A DNA stretch of 64,000 nt from Comamonas sp. KCTC 72670 (GTDB lineage: Bacteria > Myxococcota > Myxococcia > Myxococcales > Myxococcaceae): assembly GCA_014656495.1 (NCBI GenBank), contig BNCN01000001.1, forward strand, positions 620,001 to 684,000, in the 5' to 3' direction. Shown here one piece after another: positions 40,849 through 50,980 of the stretch. A program made the translations under genes and the position numbers. Numbering within the stretch: the stretch's first letter is position 1; each line of letters opens with the position of its first letter. The notes beneath the pieces are model-generated. The model worked only from the letters and a program-made list of their open reading frames with translations, was not told where the DNA came from and ran no database searches.

Positions 40849-41712
40849 TCAGGCCCCCAGCCGCGTCAAACGTCCGGCGAGGTGCGCGTCGCCCGCGGCA
40901 TCCACCGACTGAATCCACGCGGCCAGCGAGCCGCCCTGGGAGGACAGGTGGTCCTCCACGTGGGGGCGCAGCGACGTCCACCGCTTGCTCCAGCCATCCT
41001 CGGACGGAGCCCCCGCCTGCCCCGGCCGGTCCGCGAGCAGCAGGCCCAGGCGCAGCGCCAGCTCCGGCTGTCCCAGCTCCGTCGCCTGACGGGCCAGGGC
41101 GGTGGCCGCGGGAACGGCGGTGGGCGACTCGAGCCACACCTCGGCTGCGCGAACGAAGGCGGCCACGTCCAACACGCCGAGCAGCCCGAGCGCGTGGCGC
41201 AGCGGCAACCGGCCGTCCTTCGGCGACGCGACCACCCGCTCCATCAGCGCGGAGAAGGTCCCCGCGAGCTCCGCGTGGGCCGCGGGGTCCACCCCGCCCA
41301 GGGCCTGCAGGGCACGCCTCGCGCGGCGCGCGCGGGACGTCACCTCCCAGCTTCGCCACCCCAGCCGGGCCCGCAGCGCGGCGAGCGCCTCGGCGGCGGC
41401 CTTCAGCGACTCCGGCGTGGGCGTGGCGACGGCGACGCGACGGGGCAGCTCGGCCTTCTTCGGCGGCGGGGGCGGCGTGGGCGCGGCGGCCGCGGGTGCG
41501 CCACCCGCGGTCACCTCCTGGTAGCCCTCCCGCACCTTCTCCGCGACCTTCTTCTCGTACTCCTTCCGGGCGCCGGCCTCATCCGCGAAGGCCTTCTCCC
41601 GCCGCTGGCCCGCGGTCCCGATGCGGCCGAACGTGACGATGAAGAGGTTGCCCTGGAGCTCCGGCTCCCAGAACTTGGAGCTGCTGCCTTCGACGAACTC
41701 GAACCTGCGCAT
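40849..41712 (-). CDS. WGR domain protein
   Basis: 287 residues. The N-terminal 70 residues are a WGR domain: MRRFEFVEGSSSKFWEPEL, then VTFGRIGTAGQ and the AF.D...A..E.....KV...GY. pattern. WGR domains occur in PARPs, where they bind nucleic acid, and in bacterial stand-alone proteins of unknown role, some linked to molybdenum metabolism. A Pro/Ala linker follows, then a helical repeat-like region (HEAT-like in appearance). It starts 3 bp after the stop of the upstream epimerase gene, so the two are coupled. Confidence 0.85.
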   Translation of the reverse strand: MRRFEFVEGSSSKFWEPELQGNLFIVTFGRIGTAGQRREKAFADEAGARKEYEKKVAEKVREGYQEVTAGGAPAAAAPTPPPPPKKAELPRRVAVATPTPESLKAAAEALAALRARLGWRSWEVTSRARRARRALQALGGVDPAAHAELAGTFSALMERVVASPKDGRLPLRHALGLLGVLDVAAFVRAAEVWLESPTAVPAATALARQATELGQPELALRLGLLLADRPGQAGAPSEDGWSKRWTSLRPHVEDHLSSQGGSLAAWIQSVDAAGDAHLAGRLTRLGA

Positions 41713-41715
41713 GCC

Positions 41716-42711
41716 TCAGAGCATACGCGACGCGGCGCTCTCGTGCTCCGCCTTCATCTCCCGGAGTCCCTCCTCGCGGGAGCGGCGGCCCTCGTACCCC
41801 AGCTCGGCGCGGGCCTTGTCGTCGCGGACCGTCACCTCCCGCCCCATGAGCAGCACCTCGGTGCGGGTGAGCGGGGGGCGCCCGGGGAGGCCGAGCGTGC
41901 CCCACAGCAGGTCGCCCACCGTTGCCACCGTCGCCGCCACGCCGTAGGGCAGCGTGCGGGAGCCCGCGTCCACGCCCCGCGCCGCGAGCATCGCGGTGAT
42001 GAACGCGCGGAACTCCACGGGTTCCCCGTCGGTGAGGAAGTACGCCTGTCCGCCGCGGCCCTTCTCCGCCGCGAGCAACATGCCTTCCACGCAGTTGGCC
42101 ACGTGGCAGGTGGACGTCAGGTAACGCCCGCCGCTGAACCAGCGGAAGCGCCCCGCGCGCACCGCCTCCGCGAACTGGGGAAACAGCGACGTGTCCCCCG
42201 CGCCCCACACGAAGCGGGGCCGCACGGCCACGGTGACGAAGTCCTCCGAGTTCACGCTCAACACCCGCCGCTCCGCCTCGCCCTTGGTGGAGGGATAGTC
42301 CCCGATGGGGCGCTCGGGCAGCGGCATCGTCTCGTCCACCTTCACCAGCGGCGAGCCGTCCACGAGCACGGCCTCCGTGCTGACGTGGACCAAGCGCTTC
42401 ACGCCCGCCGCGCGCGCGGCCTCCAGCACCCGCTCGGTGCCGCGCACGTTCGCTTCGTAGAACTCGCTGCGCGCGCCAGCGCCCTTCACGTACGCGGCGG
42501 CGTGGAAGACGGTGTCGCAGCCCTCCATGCCCACCCGCAGCTTCTCCACGTCGGACAGGTCCCCCTCGACGGGCTCCGCGCCGGCCGCCGCCACCGCCTC
42601 CATGGCCGCGCTGGAGCGCGCGAGCGCCCGGGCCGGCGTCCCCCGCACCTTCAGCGCGGTGAGGAGGTGTCGACCCACGAAGCCAGAACCACCGGTGACG
42701 AATGCCCGCAT
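41716..42711 (-). CDS. NAD-dependent epimerase/dehydratase, extended SDR
   Basis: 331 residues. The N-terminal MRAFVTGGSGFVGRHLL is the NAD loop. YPSTKGEAER is the Y-x-x-x-K catalytic segment, and VAVRPRFVWGAGDTSLFPQF the substrate region. The pattern resembles 3-beta-hydroxysteroid dehydrogenase-like or NAD(P)-sugar epimerases; the substrate cannot be told. The ATG at 42709-42711 has GGGAG 8 nt upstream. It is the first gene of a pair with the WGR protein. Confidence 0.88.
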   Translation of the reverse strand: MRAFVTGGSGFVGRHLLTALKVRGTPARALARSSAAMEAVAAAGAEPVEGDLSDVEKLRVGMEGCDTVFHAAAYVKGAGARSEFYEANVRGTERVLEAARAAGVKRLVHVSTEAVLVDGSPLVKVDETMPLPERPIGDYPSTKGEAERRVLSVNSEDFVTVAVRPRFVWGAGDTSLFPQFAEAVRAGRFRWFSGGRYLTSTCHVANCVEGMLLAAEKGRGGQAYFLTDGEPVEFRAFITAMLAARGVDAGSRTLPYGVAATVATVGDLLWGTLGLPGRPPLTRTEVLLMGREVTVRDDKARAELGYEGRRSREEGLREMKAEHESAASRML

Positions 42712-42770
42712 CGACCGCACTCCCTGGTGACGTGAAGAACTGCCCCTGCTCCTACCACTTCAGGCCCGGC

Positions 42771-43955
42771 TCAGAACATGTCGCGCAGCGAAGGTGGCGG
42801 GCCCGCGAAGAGCGCCCCGGCCACGCGCACCGAGGCATCGTCCGCCTCCAGCGCCCCCATGGCGCGGAGGGACTCGGCGTTCAGGTGGCCCGCGTAGAGC
42901 GGGGCCAGCGACTTCACGTGCAGGCGCAGCCGCCCATCGCCCCCGCGGTGGACCTTCGCCTGCCCGTCCGCCACGTCCAGCACGTAGCGCCCGGCGTTCT
43001 CCGGGAAGAGGTCGTCCTCCACCTCCAGGTGGAGCGTCCCGGTGAGCCCCTCGGGCCAGCCACGCGCCTGCAGCGCGGACGCTACGTCCAGCACGCGCAC
43101 CATCCAGTACATGTAGAGCTTCACGGAGTACGTCTGCTCACGCAGCAGCAGGAGCAGCGGGTCATCCACGCCGCCGTACCAGCTCGCCTCCATGGCCAGG
43201 GAGCGGTGGTCGCCCAGGAAGCTCAGGATCCGCCGCGCCGCGGCCGGCGTGTGGGCCACCACGTCGGTGAGGAACAGCTCCTGCTTGAAGTCCTTCACCT
43301 GCCTGCGGATGACGTAGAGGTAGCCCTCCACGCCGCCCTTCCCCTCCACGAGGTAGCCATGCGCCACCTCTCCGCGCAGGTTCCGGACGCGGCCCCACGA
43401 GAAGTCGGTCCGGTCCAGCCAGCCCGTGCGGTGGCGCGCGTACCGCTGGTAGCCCTGGAGGATGGCGGGCGTGTCCGCCGCTTCGATGGCACGCAGCGAC
43501 AGCGTCCGCTCCGTGAAGTCCAGCGACGGAACCTGGACGCGAAGCTCGTAACGCGCGCCCGCGTGCTCATAGCCCACGCGCCGGTAGAGCGGCTGCGTCG
43601 CGGGGTACAGCACGGACAGCGGCGCGCCCGACGCGCGCGCCTCGCGAAGCAGGTGCTGCATGAGCCGCGTGGCGGTACCCTGGCCCCGGTGAACGGGCGA
43701 CACGCCCACGCCGCCCACGCCGATGACAGGCACGCTGCGCCCGCCGTACCACTGGCCCATGGGGATGTGCACCAACGAGCCCGCCACGTGGCCGCCCTGG
43801 CGCAACACCCGCAGGTCCGACCGCGTCGTCCGCTGCAGCCACGCGGCGCTGTCCGCCGGGGACATGGCGTACGAGTGCATCATGATGTCCGCGACAGCGG
43901 CCAGCTCGCGTTCATCTCGCGGCGGCCCGAAATCACCAGCAGGCGTCGTCTCCAT
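42771..43955 (-). CDS. Eis-like GNAT N-acetyltransferase with C-terminal SCP2-type domain
   Basis: 394 residues from an ATG with GGAGGGG upstream. The N-terminal GNAT domain has the acetyl-CoA loop in VSPVHRGQGTATRLMQHLL (R/Q-x-x-G-x-G/A). A second GNAT-like middle domain and a C-terminal sterol-carrier-like domain (LHLEVEDDLFPENAGRYVLDV) complete the Eis layout. The protein ends in a free acidic/aromatic tail, as in Eis family members, where the terminal carboxylate acts in catalysis. Eis enzymes acetylate amines including aminoglycosides; the natural substrate here is unknown. It diverges from the kinase operon at 44192. Confidence 0.88.
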   Translation of the reverse strand: METTPAGDFGPPRDERELAAVADIMMHSYAMSPADSAAWLQRTTRSDLRVLRQGGHVAGSLVHIPMGQWYGGRSVPVIGVGGVGVSPVHRGQGTATRLMQHLLREARASGAPLSVLYPATQPLYRRVGYEHAGARYELRVQVPSLDFTERTLSLRAIEAADTPAILQGYQRYARHRTGWLDRTDFSWGRVRNLRGEVAHGYLVEGKGGVEGYLYVIRRQVKDFKQELFLTDVVAHTPAAARRILSFLGDHRSLAMEASWYGGVDDPLLLLLREQTYSVKLYMYWMVRVLDVASALQARGWPEGLTGTLHLEVEDDLFPENAGRYVLDVADGQAKVHRGGDGRLRLHVKSLAPLYAGHLNAESLRAMGALEADDASVRVAGALFAGPPPSLRDMF

Positions 43956-44191
43956 CTGCCCCTCCGTTTCCCGGGGACGAGGACGGTCCCCCGCGGCGGC
44001 CGCATTCTCACGACAGCCCAGGCGGCCTGTCGAGCAACTCGCCGGCACGGACAAATCCGTGGACGGCGTCCTCAGGGAACACCGGCTGCGAATGGCCGCC
44101 CTGCCCGCGCCCAGGAAGCCGACCCACCGCTTCCGCCAGAACGCGTGACGACACCCCACCGGGGGCTCCTTCCGCTGGTATCCTCACCGCG

Positions 44192-44392
44192 ATGAAGCGC
44201 CCCTCCGAGCCCGACGCACCGGTGATGCCGTCGCTGCTCGTCTTCGCCATCGCGGTGCTGCTCTTCGGCTCGCCGCTGCGCCGGCTGTGGCTGGCGGAGG
44301 GGGCGCCGGGCTACCTGCCCTTCGTGGTGTGGCTGGGCGTCATCATCCTGGGCGGCTGGGTGGCCCACCGGAGGGGTGGCCATGACGCTTGA
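44192..44392 (+). CDS. Small membrane protein upstream of the transporter-kinase
   Basis: 66 residues with two hydrophobic segments (LLVFAIAVLLFG and LPFVVWLGVIILGGWVA) and a basic tail, so probably two membrane helices. It overlaps the start of the SSS-kinase gene by 11 bp, and its last codons hold the GGAGGGG ribosome site of that gene, so translation is coupled. A small protein at the same place (CbrX) is known upstream of cbrA in Pseudomonas. Equivalence is inferred from position only. Confidence 0.75.
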   Translation: MKRPSEPDAPVMPSLLVFAIAVLLFGSPLRRLWLAEGAPGYLPFVVWLGVIILGGWVAHRRGGHDA

Positions 44393-47350
44393 CCTGGGCT
44401 CGCTCGTCGCAGCCTCGGTCGCGTACCTGCTGGTGCTCTTCCTGGTGGCCTACGCGGCGGAGCGCGGCGCCATCCCCGCGCGCATCACGCAGCACCCGCT
44501 CGTCTACGCGCTGGCCCTGGGCGTCTACGCCACGTCGTGGTCCTACTTCGGCAGCGTGGGCTATGCGGCGAGGCACGGCTTCCGCTACCTCGGCATCTAC
44601 CTGGGCGCCACGCTGGCATGCCTGCTGGTGCCCGTGCTGTGGCGCCCGCTCTTGCGCCTGTCGCGCGAGCTCCAGCTCACCTCCCTGGCGGATGTGCTGG
44701 CCTTCCGCTACCCGGGACAGAGCACCGGCACGGCGGTGACGCTGTTCCTGCTGGCGGGCAGCCTGCCCTACCTCGCCCTCCAGGTGCGCGCCGTCGTGGA
44801 GTCCGCGCGCGTGCTCAGCCCCTCCGCGTCCCCCACCCTGGTGGGCCTGGGCTTCTGCGCGGTGCTCACCGTCTTCTCCGTCCTCTTCGGCGCGCGGCAC
44901 CTCACCCCGCGCGAGCGGCATGAAGGCCTGATGCTGGCCATCGCCTTCGAGTCCGCCGTGAAGCTGGTGGCCCTGGTGGCCGTGGGCCTCTGGGCGGTGT
45001 CCAACGTGTTCGGCGGCGTGGACGGGCTGCGCGCCTGGCTGGACGCGCACCCGGAGGCCATCGACGGACTGCAGCGCCCCGCGCGGGATGCCTCGTGGGC
45101 GCCGCTGCTGGTGCTGTCCTGCGCCGCCGCCTTCCTCACGCCGCGCAGCTACCACGTGGCCTTCACCGAGGCCCCGGAGCGCGAGGGATTGGCCACCGCC
45201 ACCTGGGCCTTCCCGCTGCTGCTGCTGGTGATGAACCTCATGGTGCCGCTGGTGCTGTGGGGCGGCGAGGCGATGGGCCTGCCCTGGCCCGCGGACTTCC
45301 ACGTCCTGGCCGTGCCCGCCTCGGGCGGCGCCACGTGGCTGGCCTTGGTGGCCTTCCTGGGCGGCGTCTCCGCGTCCAGCGCCATGGTCATCGTCACCAC
45401 GCTGGCCCTGGCGCCCATGTGCCTCACGCACCTGGTGCTGCCCCTGGGGTACGCGCGGGGCCAGCCGCACCTGTACGGCTGGCTGCTGTGGGCGCGCCGC
45501 CTGCTCATCGGCATCATCATCCTGGCCGGCTACGGCTTCCACTGGCTGCTCAACACGCGCGGCACCGGGCTGGTGGACCTGGGGCTGGTGTCCTTCGTCG
45601 CGGTGGCGCAGTTCATCCCCGGTGTGCTGGGGCTGCTGTTCTGGAAGCGCGGCACGCGCGCCGGGCTGCTCACGGGCATGGGCGTGGGCGCCGTGCTGTG
45701 GTTCTTCACGTTGGTGCTGCCGCTGTGGGCCTCGCCGGGCATCGTCGCCTGGACGCACCGGATGGCGGCGCTGCTGGGCTTCCCCGCCACGGAGCCCTGG
45801 GGCTTCGCCACCTTCGCGTCGCTCTCGCTCAACACGCTCGCCTTCGTCGGCGTGTCGCTGGCCACGCGCCAGTCGCCCGAGGAGTCCGAGGCGGCGCGGA
45901 CCTGCACCCGCGAGGAGGTGGCCCCCGCGTCGGGAGGCGTGGTCGCGGGCTCGCCCGAGGAGTTCCGGCGCAAGCTGGCGCCGCTGCTGGGCGGGGAGGC
46001 CGCGTCCGCAGAGGTGGACCGCGCGCTGAAGGCCCTGGCCCTCCCCCCGGACGAGCGCCGCCCGTCCGAGCTGCGCCGCTTGCGAGACGGCGTGGAGCGC
46101 AACCTGTCCGGCCTGCTGGGCCCGGTGCTCGCCCGCATGACGGTGGAGGAGGCGCTGCGGTTGGAGCCCGGCGCGCGCACGGCCCTGGCGGAGCAGCTCC
46201 GCTTCGTGGAGGAGCGCCTGCGCGACGCGCGGAGCATGCGAGGCCCCGTGCCCGCCCTGGAGGCCGTGCGCCGCTACCTGCGCCGCATCCTGGAGGACCT
46301 CCCCATGGGCGTCTGCGCGGTGGGGCCGGACGGTGAGGTCGTCATCTGGAACGCGGCGATGGAGCAGCTCACCGGCGTGCCGGTGGGCGCGGTACGAGGC
46401 CACGTGCTGGAAGCCCTCCCCGCGGCCTGGGGCGGGCTCCTGTCCCGCTTCGCCAGCGGCGCGGACAGCGACACCGAGGTGCGGCTCACCGTGTCCGGCG
46501 TGGAGCGCACCCTCCGGCTGCACCGCTCCCGGCTGTCCCCCGCCGAGGAAGGCGGCGTCACGTCCGAGGGCATGGCGCTGCTGGTGGAGGACCTGACGGC
46601 GCGCAAGGCCGTGGACGCACGCCTGGCCCACCAGGACCGGCTGGCCTCCCTGGGCCGCGTGGCGGCCGGCGTGGCGCATGAGATTGGCAATCCGCTGACG
46701 GCCATCGCCAGCCTGACGCAGAACCTCAAGTACGACCTGGAGGACCCGGACGCGGTGCAGGAGCGCGCGGGCCTCATCCTCCAGCAGTGCCGGCGCATCG
46801 ACGCCATCGTCCGGACGCTGGTGACGTTCAGCCACGAGGGCACGGTGGGCGGACAGGCGCGGCCCTTCGCGCGGGTGTCCGTGGCGCAGTTGCTCGGCGA
46901 GGCGATGCAGCTCGCCCAGTTCGCGCGCAAGCAGCGCGGGGTGAGCTTCGAGCACCGCTGTCCCGAGGGCCTGGAGGTCGAAGGCGACGCGCAGCGGCTG
47001 GAGCAGGTGCTCGTCAACCTGCTCACGAACGCGATGGACGCGTCCCCGGAGCGCGGCGTGGTGGAGCTGGAAGCGGACGTGCACGCGGGCGCCGTGCGTT
47101 TGCGCATCATGGACCGGGGGCACGGGATTCCGGCGGAGCTGGCGCAGCGGGTCTTCGAGCCCTTCTTCACGACCAAGGGCCCTGGCGAGGGGACGGGCCT
47201 GGGCCTGGCGCTCGCCGCGGGCATCGTCCGGGAGCATGGCGGAACGATGCAGGTGGACAGACGACAGGGGGGCGGGACTAGCGTCGTGGTGAGCCTTCCG
47301 GAGCCACGCCGGATGGAGTCGAGCGTGAAACCCGTGCCCGGGGCCCCGAC

Positions 47351-47354
<4 letters not shown>
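44382..47354 (+). CDS. CbrA-like sensor histidine kinase with fused sodium/solute symporter domain
   Basis: 990 residues. About 13 membrane helices (residues 1-500) form a sodium:solute symporter (SSS) domain. A linker and a PAS domain (PMGVCAVGPDGEVVIWNAAMEQLTG) follow, then HisKA with the H-box RVAAGVAHEIGNPLTA (His766). The HATPase_c domain has NLLTNAMDA, DRGHGIPAELA and EGTGLGLALAAGIV. CbrA and CrbS-type kinases of this design sense nutrient status or couple transport to signalling. The ATG was chosen over an upstream GTG (44376) for its Shine-Dalgarno spacing. Its 3' end overlaps the response regulator gene (ATGA), so the two are a cognate pair. Confidence 0.93.
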
Positions 47355-48730
<1,376 letters not shown>

Positions 48731-48864
48731 ACCACGGCGCGAGGAAGGCCGTCCATGGCCCTCCGGTCGCACGGCCACGTCCTTCAGGGGCGGTGCGTCA
48801 GCACAGCGGAACGCCCGCCATCGCCAATCGCTAGCATCCCCGCAACACACCGCAGGGGGGCGAC

Positions 48865-49692
48865 ATGGCAGAGAGCGTGCCTGTGACGAGCAGCAGCGCT
48901 GGCAATCACGCGGGGGACGTCGTCGGAGCCATTCCACGCGCGGAGTACGGACGGCTGGCGGTCCTCACCACGGCCATGCCCATGGCCGTCGTGGCCACCT
49001 GCTGGTACCTGCCACCGGGCTGGAACCTGATAGGGACCTCCGCCGCGCTCACGGGCTTCCTGCTGGTGCTGGGCAAGGCCATCTCGGGCGTGCCGCTCGC
49101 GCTCTTCATCAGCGAGCGCAACCTGATGAGCCTCTCGCGCTTCCAGGCGCTGGTGTGGACCGTGGTGGTGATGGGGGGCTACCTGACGATGACGCTCGTC
49201 CAGGTGCAAGCCAACGGGCAGACCGCGAAGGGCGTCACCATCCCCCAGGAGCTCTGGATTGCCATGGGCATCTCCACCACCTCGCTGCTGGGCACACCGC
49301 TGGTGCTGGGAGGCAAGCGCGCGCGCAGCCCGGACGAGAAGCTGGTGGAGAACACGTCCGCCCAGCTCGCCGAGGCGCCCGGGGACATCGACGCGCACCG
49401 CCAGGGCGTGCTCTACGCCAACGCCCACATGACCGACGCGCGCATGGCGGACATGTTCCAAGGAGACGAGGTGGGCAACACCGCGCACATCGACCTGGCC
49501 AAGGTGCAGATGTTCTATTTCACGCTCATCGCGGCCATGGGGTACTTCATGCAAGTGGCCATGGCGGTGATGCGCCGCGAAACGAGCGCGATGCCCGAGC
49601 TGTCACAAGGCATGCTCGCCCTGCTGGCCATCAGCCATGGTGGATACCTGCTAGGCAAGGCGGGTGACCACTCGAACTCGAAGCCCGCGTGA
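48865..49692 (+). CDS. Membrane protein of unknown function
   Basis: 275 residues with four to five membrane helices (LAVLTTAMPMAVVATCW, LIGTSAALTGFLLVL, FQALVWTVVVMGGYLTM, MFYFTLIAAMGYFM and a C-terminal one). A central cytosolic loop (about residues 140-215) contains KRARSPDEKLVENTSAQLAEA. I do not recognise the family. The ATG has GGGGG upstream. It lies between the CbrAB-like genes and the acetate operon, so a part in the same process is possible but unsupported by sequence. Confidence 0.7.
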   Translation: MAESVPVTSSSAGNHAGDVVGAIPRAEYGRLAVLTTAMPMAVVATCWYLPPGWNLIGTSAALTGFLLVLGKAISGVPLALFISERNLMSLSRFQALVWTVVVMGGYLTMTLVQVQANGQTAKGVTIPQELWIAMGISTTSLLGTPLVLGGKRARSPDEKLVENTSAQLAEAPGDIDAHRQGVLYANAHMTDARMADMFQGDEVGNTAHIDLAKVQMFYFTLIAAMGYFMQVAMAVMRRETSAMPELSQGMLALLAISHGGYLLGKAGDHSNSKPA

Positions 49693-49705
49693 CGCCGTGC
49701 GTGAA

Positions 49706-49766
49706 GCGTTACGGCGCGGTGCACAAAGCGTTACGGCGGTAACGCGCACGTCACCTTCGGTAACAC
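49706..49766 (+). promoter_or_regulatory. Cluster of GTTAC/GTAAC half-sites, probable enhancer of the acetate operon
   Basis: GCGTTACGGCG occurs at 49706-49716 and again at 49728-49738, exactly 22 bp (two helical turns) apart. The second copy continues into GTAACGC at 49739-49745, making a perfect 7+4+7 palindrome (49728-49745). A fourth half-site, GTAACAC, is at 49760-49766. Relative to the predicted start at about 49844 these lie near -138 to -80, the usual place for NtrC-type enhancers. The GTTAC/GTAAC cores match the core of the CbrB site known from Pseudomonas, though the spacing differs. Confidence 0.65.
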
Positions 49767-49817
49767 CTGACGCGCCGAGCCAACCTGCAACGTCTTGAAT
49801 TGCCGAGCGCATCGCGT

Positions 49818-49833
49818 TGGCAGACGCGTTGCT
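49818..49833 (+). promoter_or_regulatory. Consensus sigma-54 (-24/-12) promoter
   Basis: TGGCAGACGCGTTGCT matches the sigma-54 consensus TGGCAYR-N4-TTGCW at all fixed positions except the Y, which is G. The GG (49819-49820) and GC (49831-49832) are exactly 10 nt apart. Transcription would begin near 49844, only about 2 nt before the apparent porin ATG at 49846, so either the mRNA has almost no leader or translation starts at a later ATG (49867 or 49879). Confidence 0.7.
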
Positions 49834-49845
49834 CTGGTGCGGGGC

Positions 49846-50952
49846 ATGCGCACTGCCCCCGCACGCATGCTGTCGCTCATGGCCGCGCTCGCGGTCTGCC
49901 TGTCAGCCACTCCGTCGAGCGCATTCAAGATTCCCATCAGCGAGGAGTCCTACCTCAACGTCGCCATCCTCCTGCAGCCGCAGCTCCAGATTGTCGACAA
50001 GGGCGCGCCGTCCGGCGGCCCCGGCAGCGACATGTTCTTGCGGCGCACGCGCCTGCTCGTCTTCGGAAACATCACCCAGAAGCTGTCGTTCTTCGCCGAG
50101 ACGGACCAGCCGAACTTCGGAAAGAATGGCAACTGGGACGTCGAGTTCTTCATCCAGGACGCGTTCATCTCGTACGAGGTCGCGGAGAAGGTCTGGATTG
50201 ACGTCGGCATGCTGTTGCCACCGCTGACGCGCCACGTGCTCCAGGGCGCCATCGCGTTGCAGGCGGTGGACTACCACTCCAACCTGGTCCGCTGGACGCC
50301 CGGCGTGGGCAAGGTGTGGCGGGACATCGGCGTGCAGGTCCGTGGCTTCGCGGGGCCCGTGGGCTTCCGCGCCGCCGTCTTCAACGGCGTCAACGGCCAG
50401 ACGGCCCCGGATGGCACGGTCCTCAATCCGGACGACCTGCCGCGCGTCACGGCGATGGCGCGCTGGAACTTCTTCACGCGGGAGGAGGACCTCTTCTTCC
50501 AGGGCATCTACTTCTCCTCCGAGCCGCGGCTGTCGGTGGGCATCGGCGCGGACTACCAGCCCAAGGCGGTGGCCACGGAGTCCGGGCTCCATGACTCGTT
50601 GGGCATGGCCGCCGACGTGTTCCTCGACGTGCCCCTGGCGAACGACCAGGAGTTCGTCGTCAACGCCACCCTCTTCCACTACCGCCAGGGCCTGGACAAC
50701 CCGCAGAGCGGCACGGGCTTCTACGTGGAGACGGGCTGGCGCTTCGGCAAGCTCCAGCCGCTCATCTCCGGCGAGTACTTCAAGGCGCGCGTGAATGGCG
50801 TGGACCAGGTCTCGCTCAAGCCCGGCTTCAACATCTGGTTCCAGAAGCACACGCTCAACCTCCGCACCGAGGTCGCCGTCACGTGGTCGGGCGACCTCTC
50901 CCAGGCCCGCGCCGCCGTGACGGGCACCAGCCAACTGCAGCTCTTCTACTGA
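49846..50952 (+). CDS. Outer-membrane porin (OprP/phosphate-selective porin-like)
   Basis: 368 residues with a signal peptide (MRTAPARMLSLMAALAVCLSATPSSA, then FK). The mature protein is rich in alternating beta-strand segments and ends in the aromatic QLQLFY (terminal Tyr), as outer-membrane barrels do. RRTRLLVFGNITQKLSFFAETD and IQDAFISYEV fit the OprP/OprO porin-like barrels. As first gene before acs it may carry acetate or small carboxylates across the outer membrane; the substrate is inferred from context only. Start codon choice conflicts with the sigma-54 start site (see that entry). Confidence 0.82.
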   Translation: MRTAPARMLSLMAALAVCLSATPSSAFKIPISEESYLNVAILLQPQLQIVDKGAPSGGPGSDMFLRRTRLLVFGNITQKLSFFAETDQPNFGKNGNWDVEFFIQDAFISYEVAEKVWIDVGMLLPPLTRHVLQGAIALQAVDYHSNLVRWTPGVGKVWRDIGVQVRGFAGPVGFRAAVFNGVNGQTAPDGTVLNPDDLPRVTAMARWNFFTREEDLFFQGIYFSSEPRLSVGIGADYQPKAVATESGLHDSLGMAADVFLDVPLANDQEFVVNATLFHYRQGLDNPQSGTGFYVETGWRFGKLQPLISGEYFKARVNGVDQVSLKPGFNIWFQKHTLNLRTEVAVTWSGDLSQARAAVTGTSQLQLFY

Positions 50953-50980
50953 CCCTCCTCCACTCCCAAGGATGACGACG

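Noticed and set aside
44343..47237. A 964-codon minus-strand frame opposite the transporter-kinase
   Set aside because: It is composed of Gln/His/Arg/Ala-rich sequence typical of antisense shadows; the plus strand has a full, recognisable protein.
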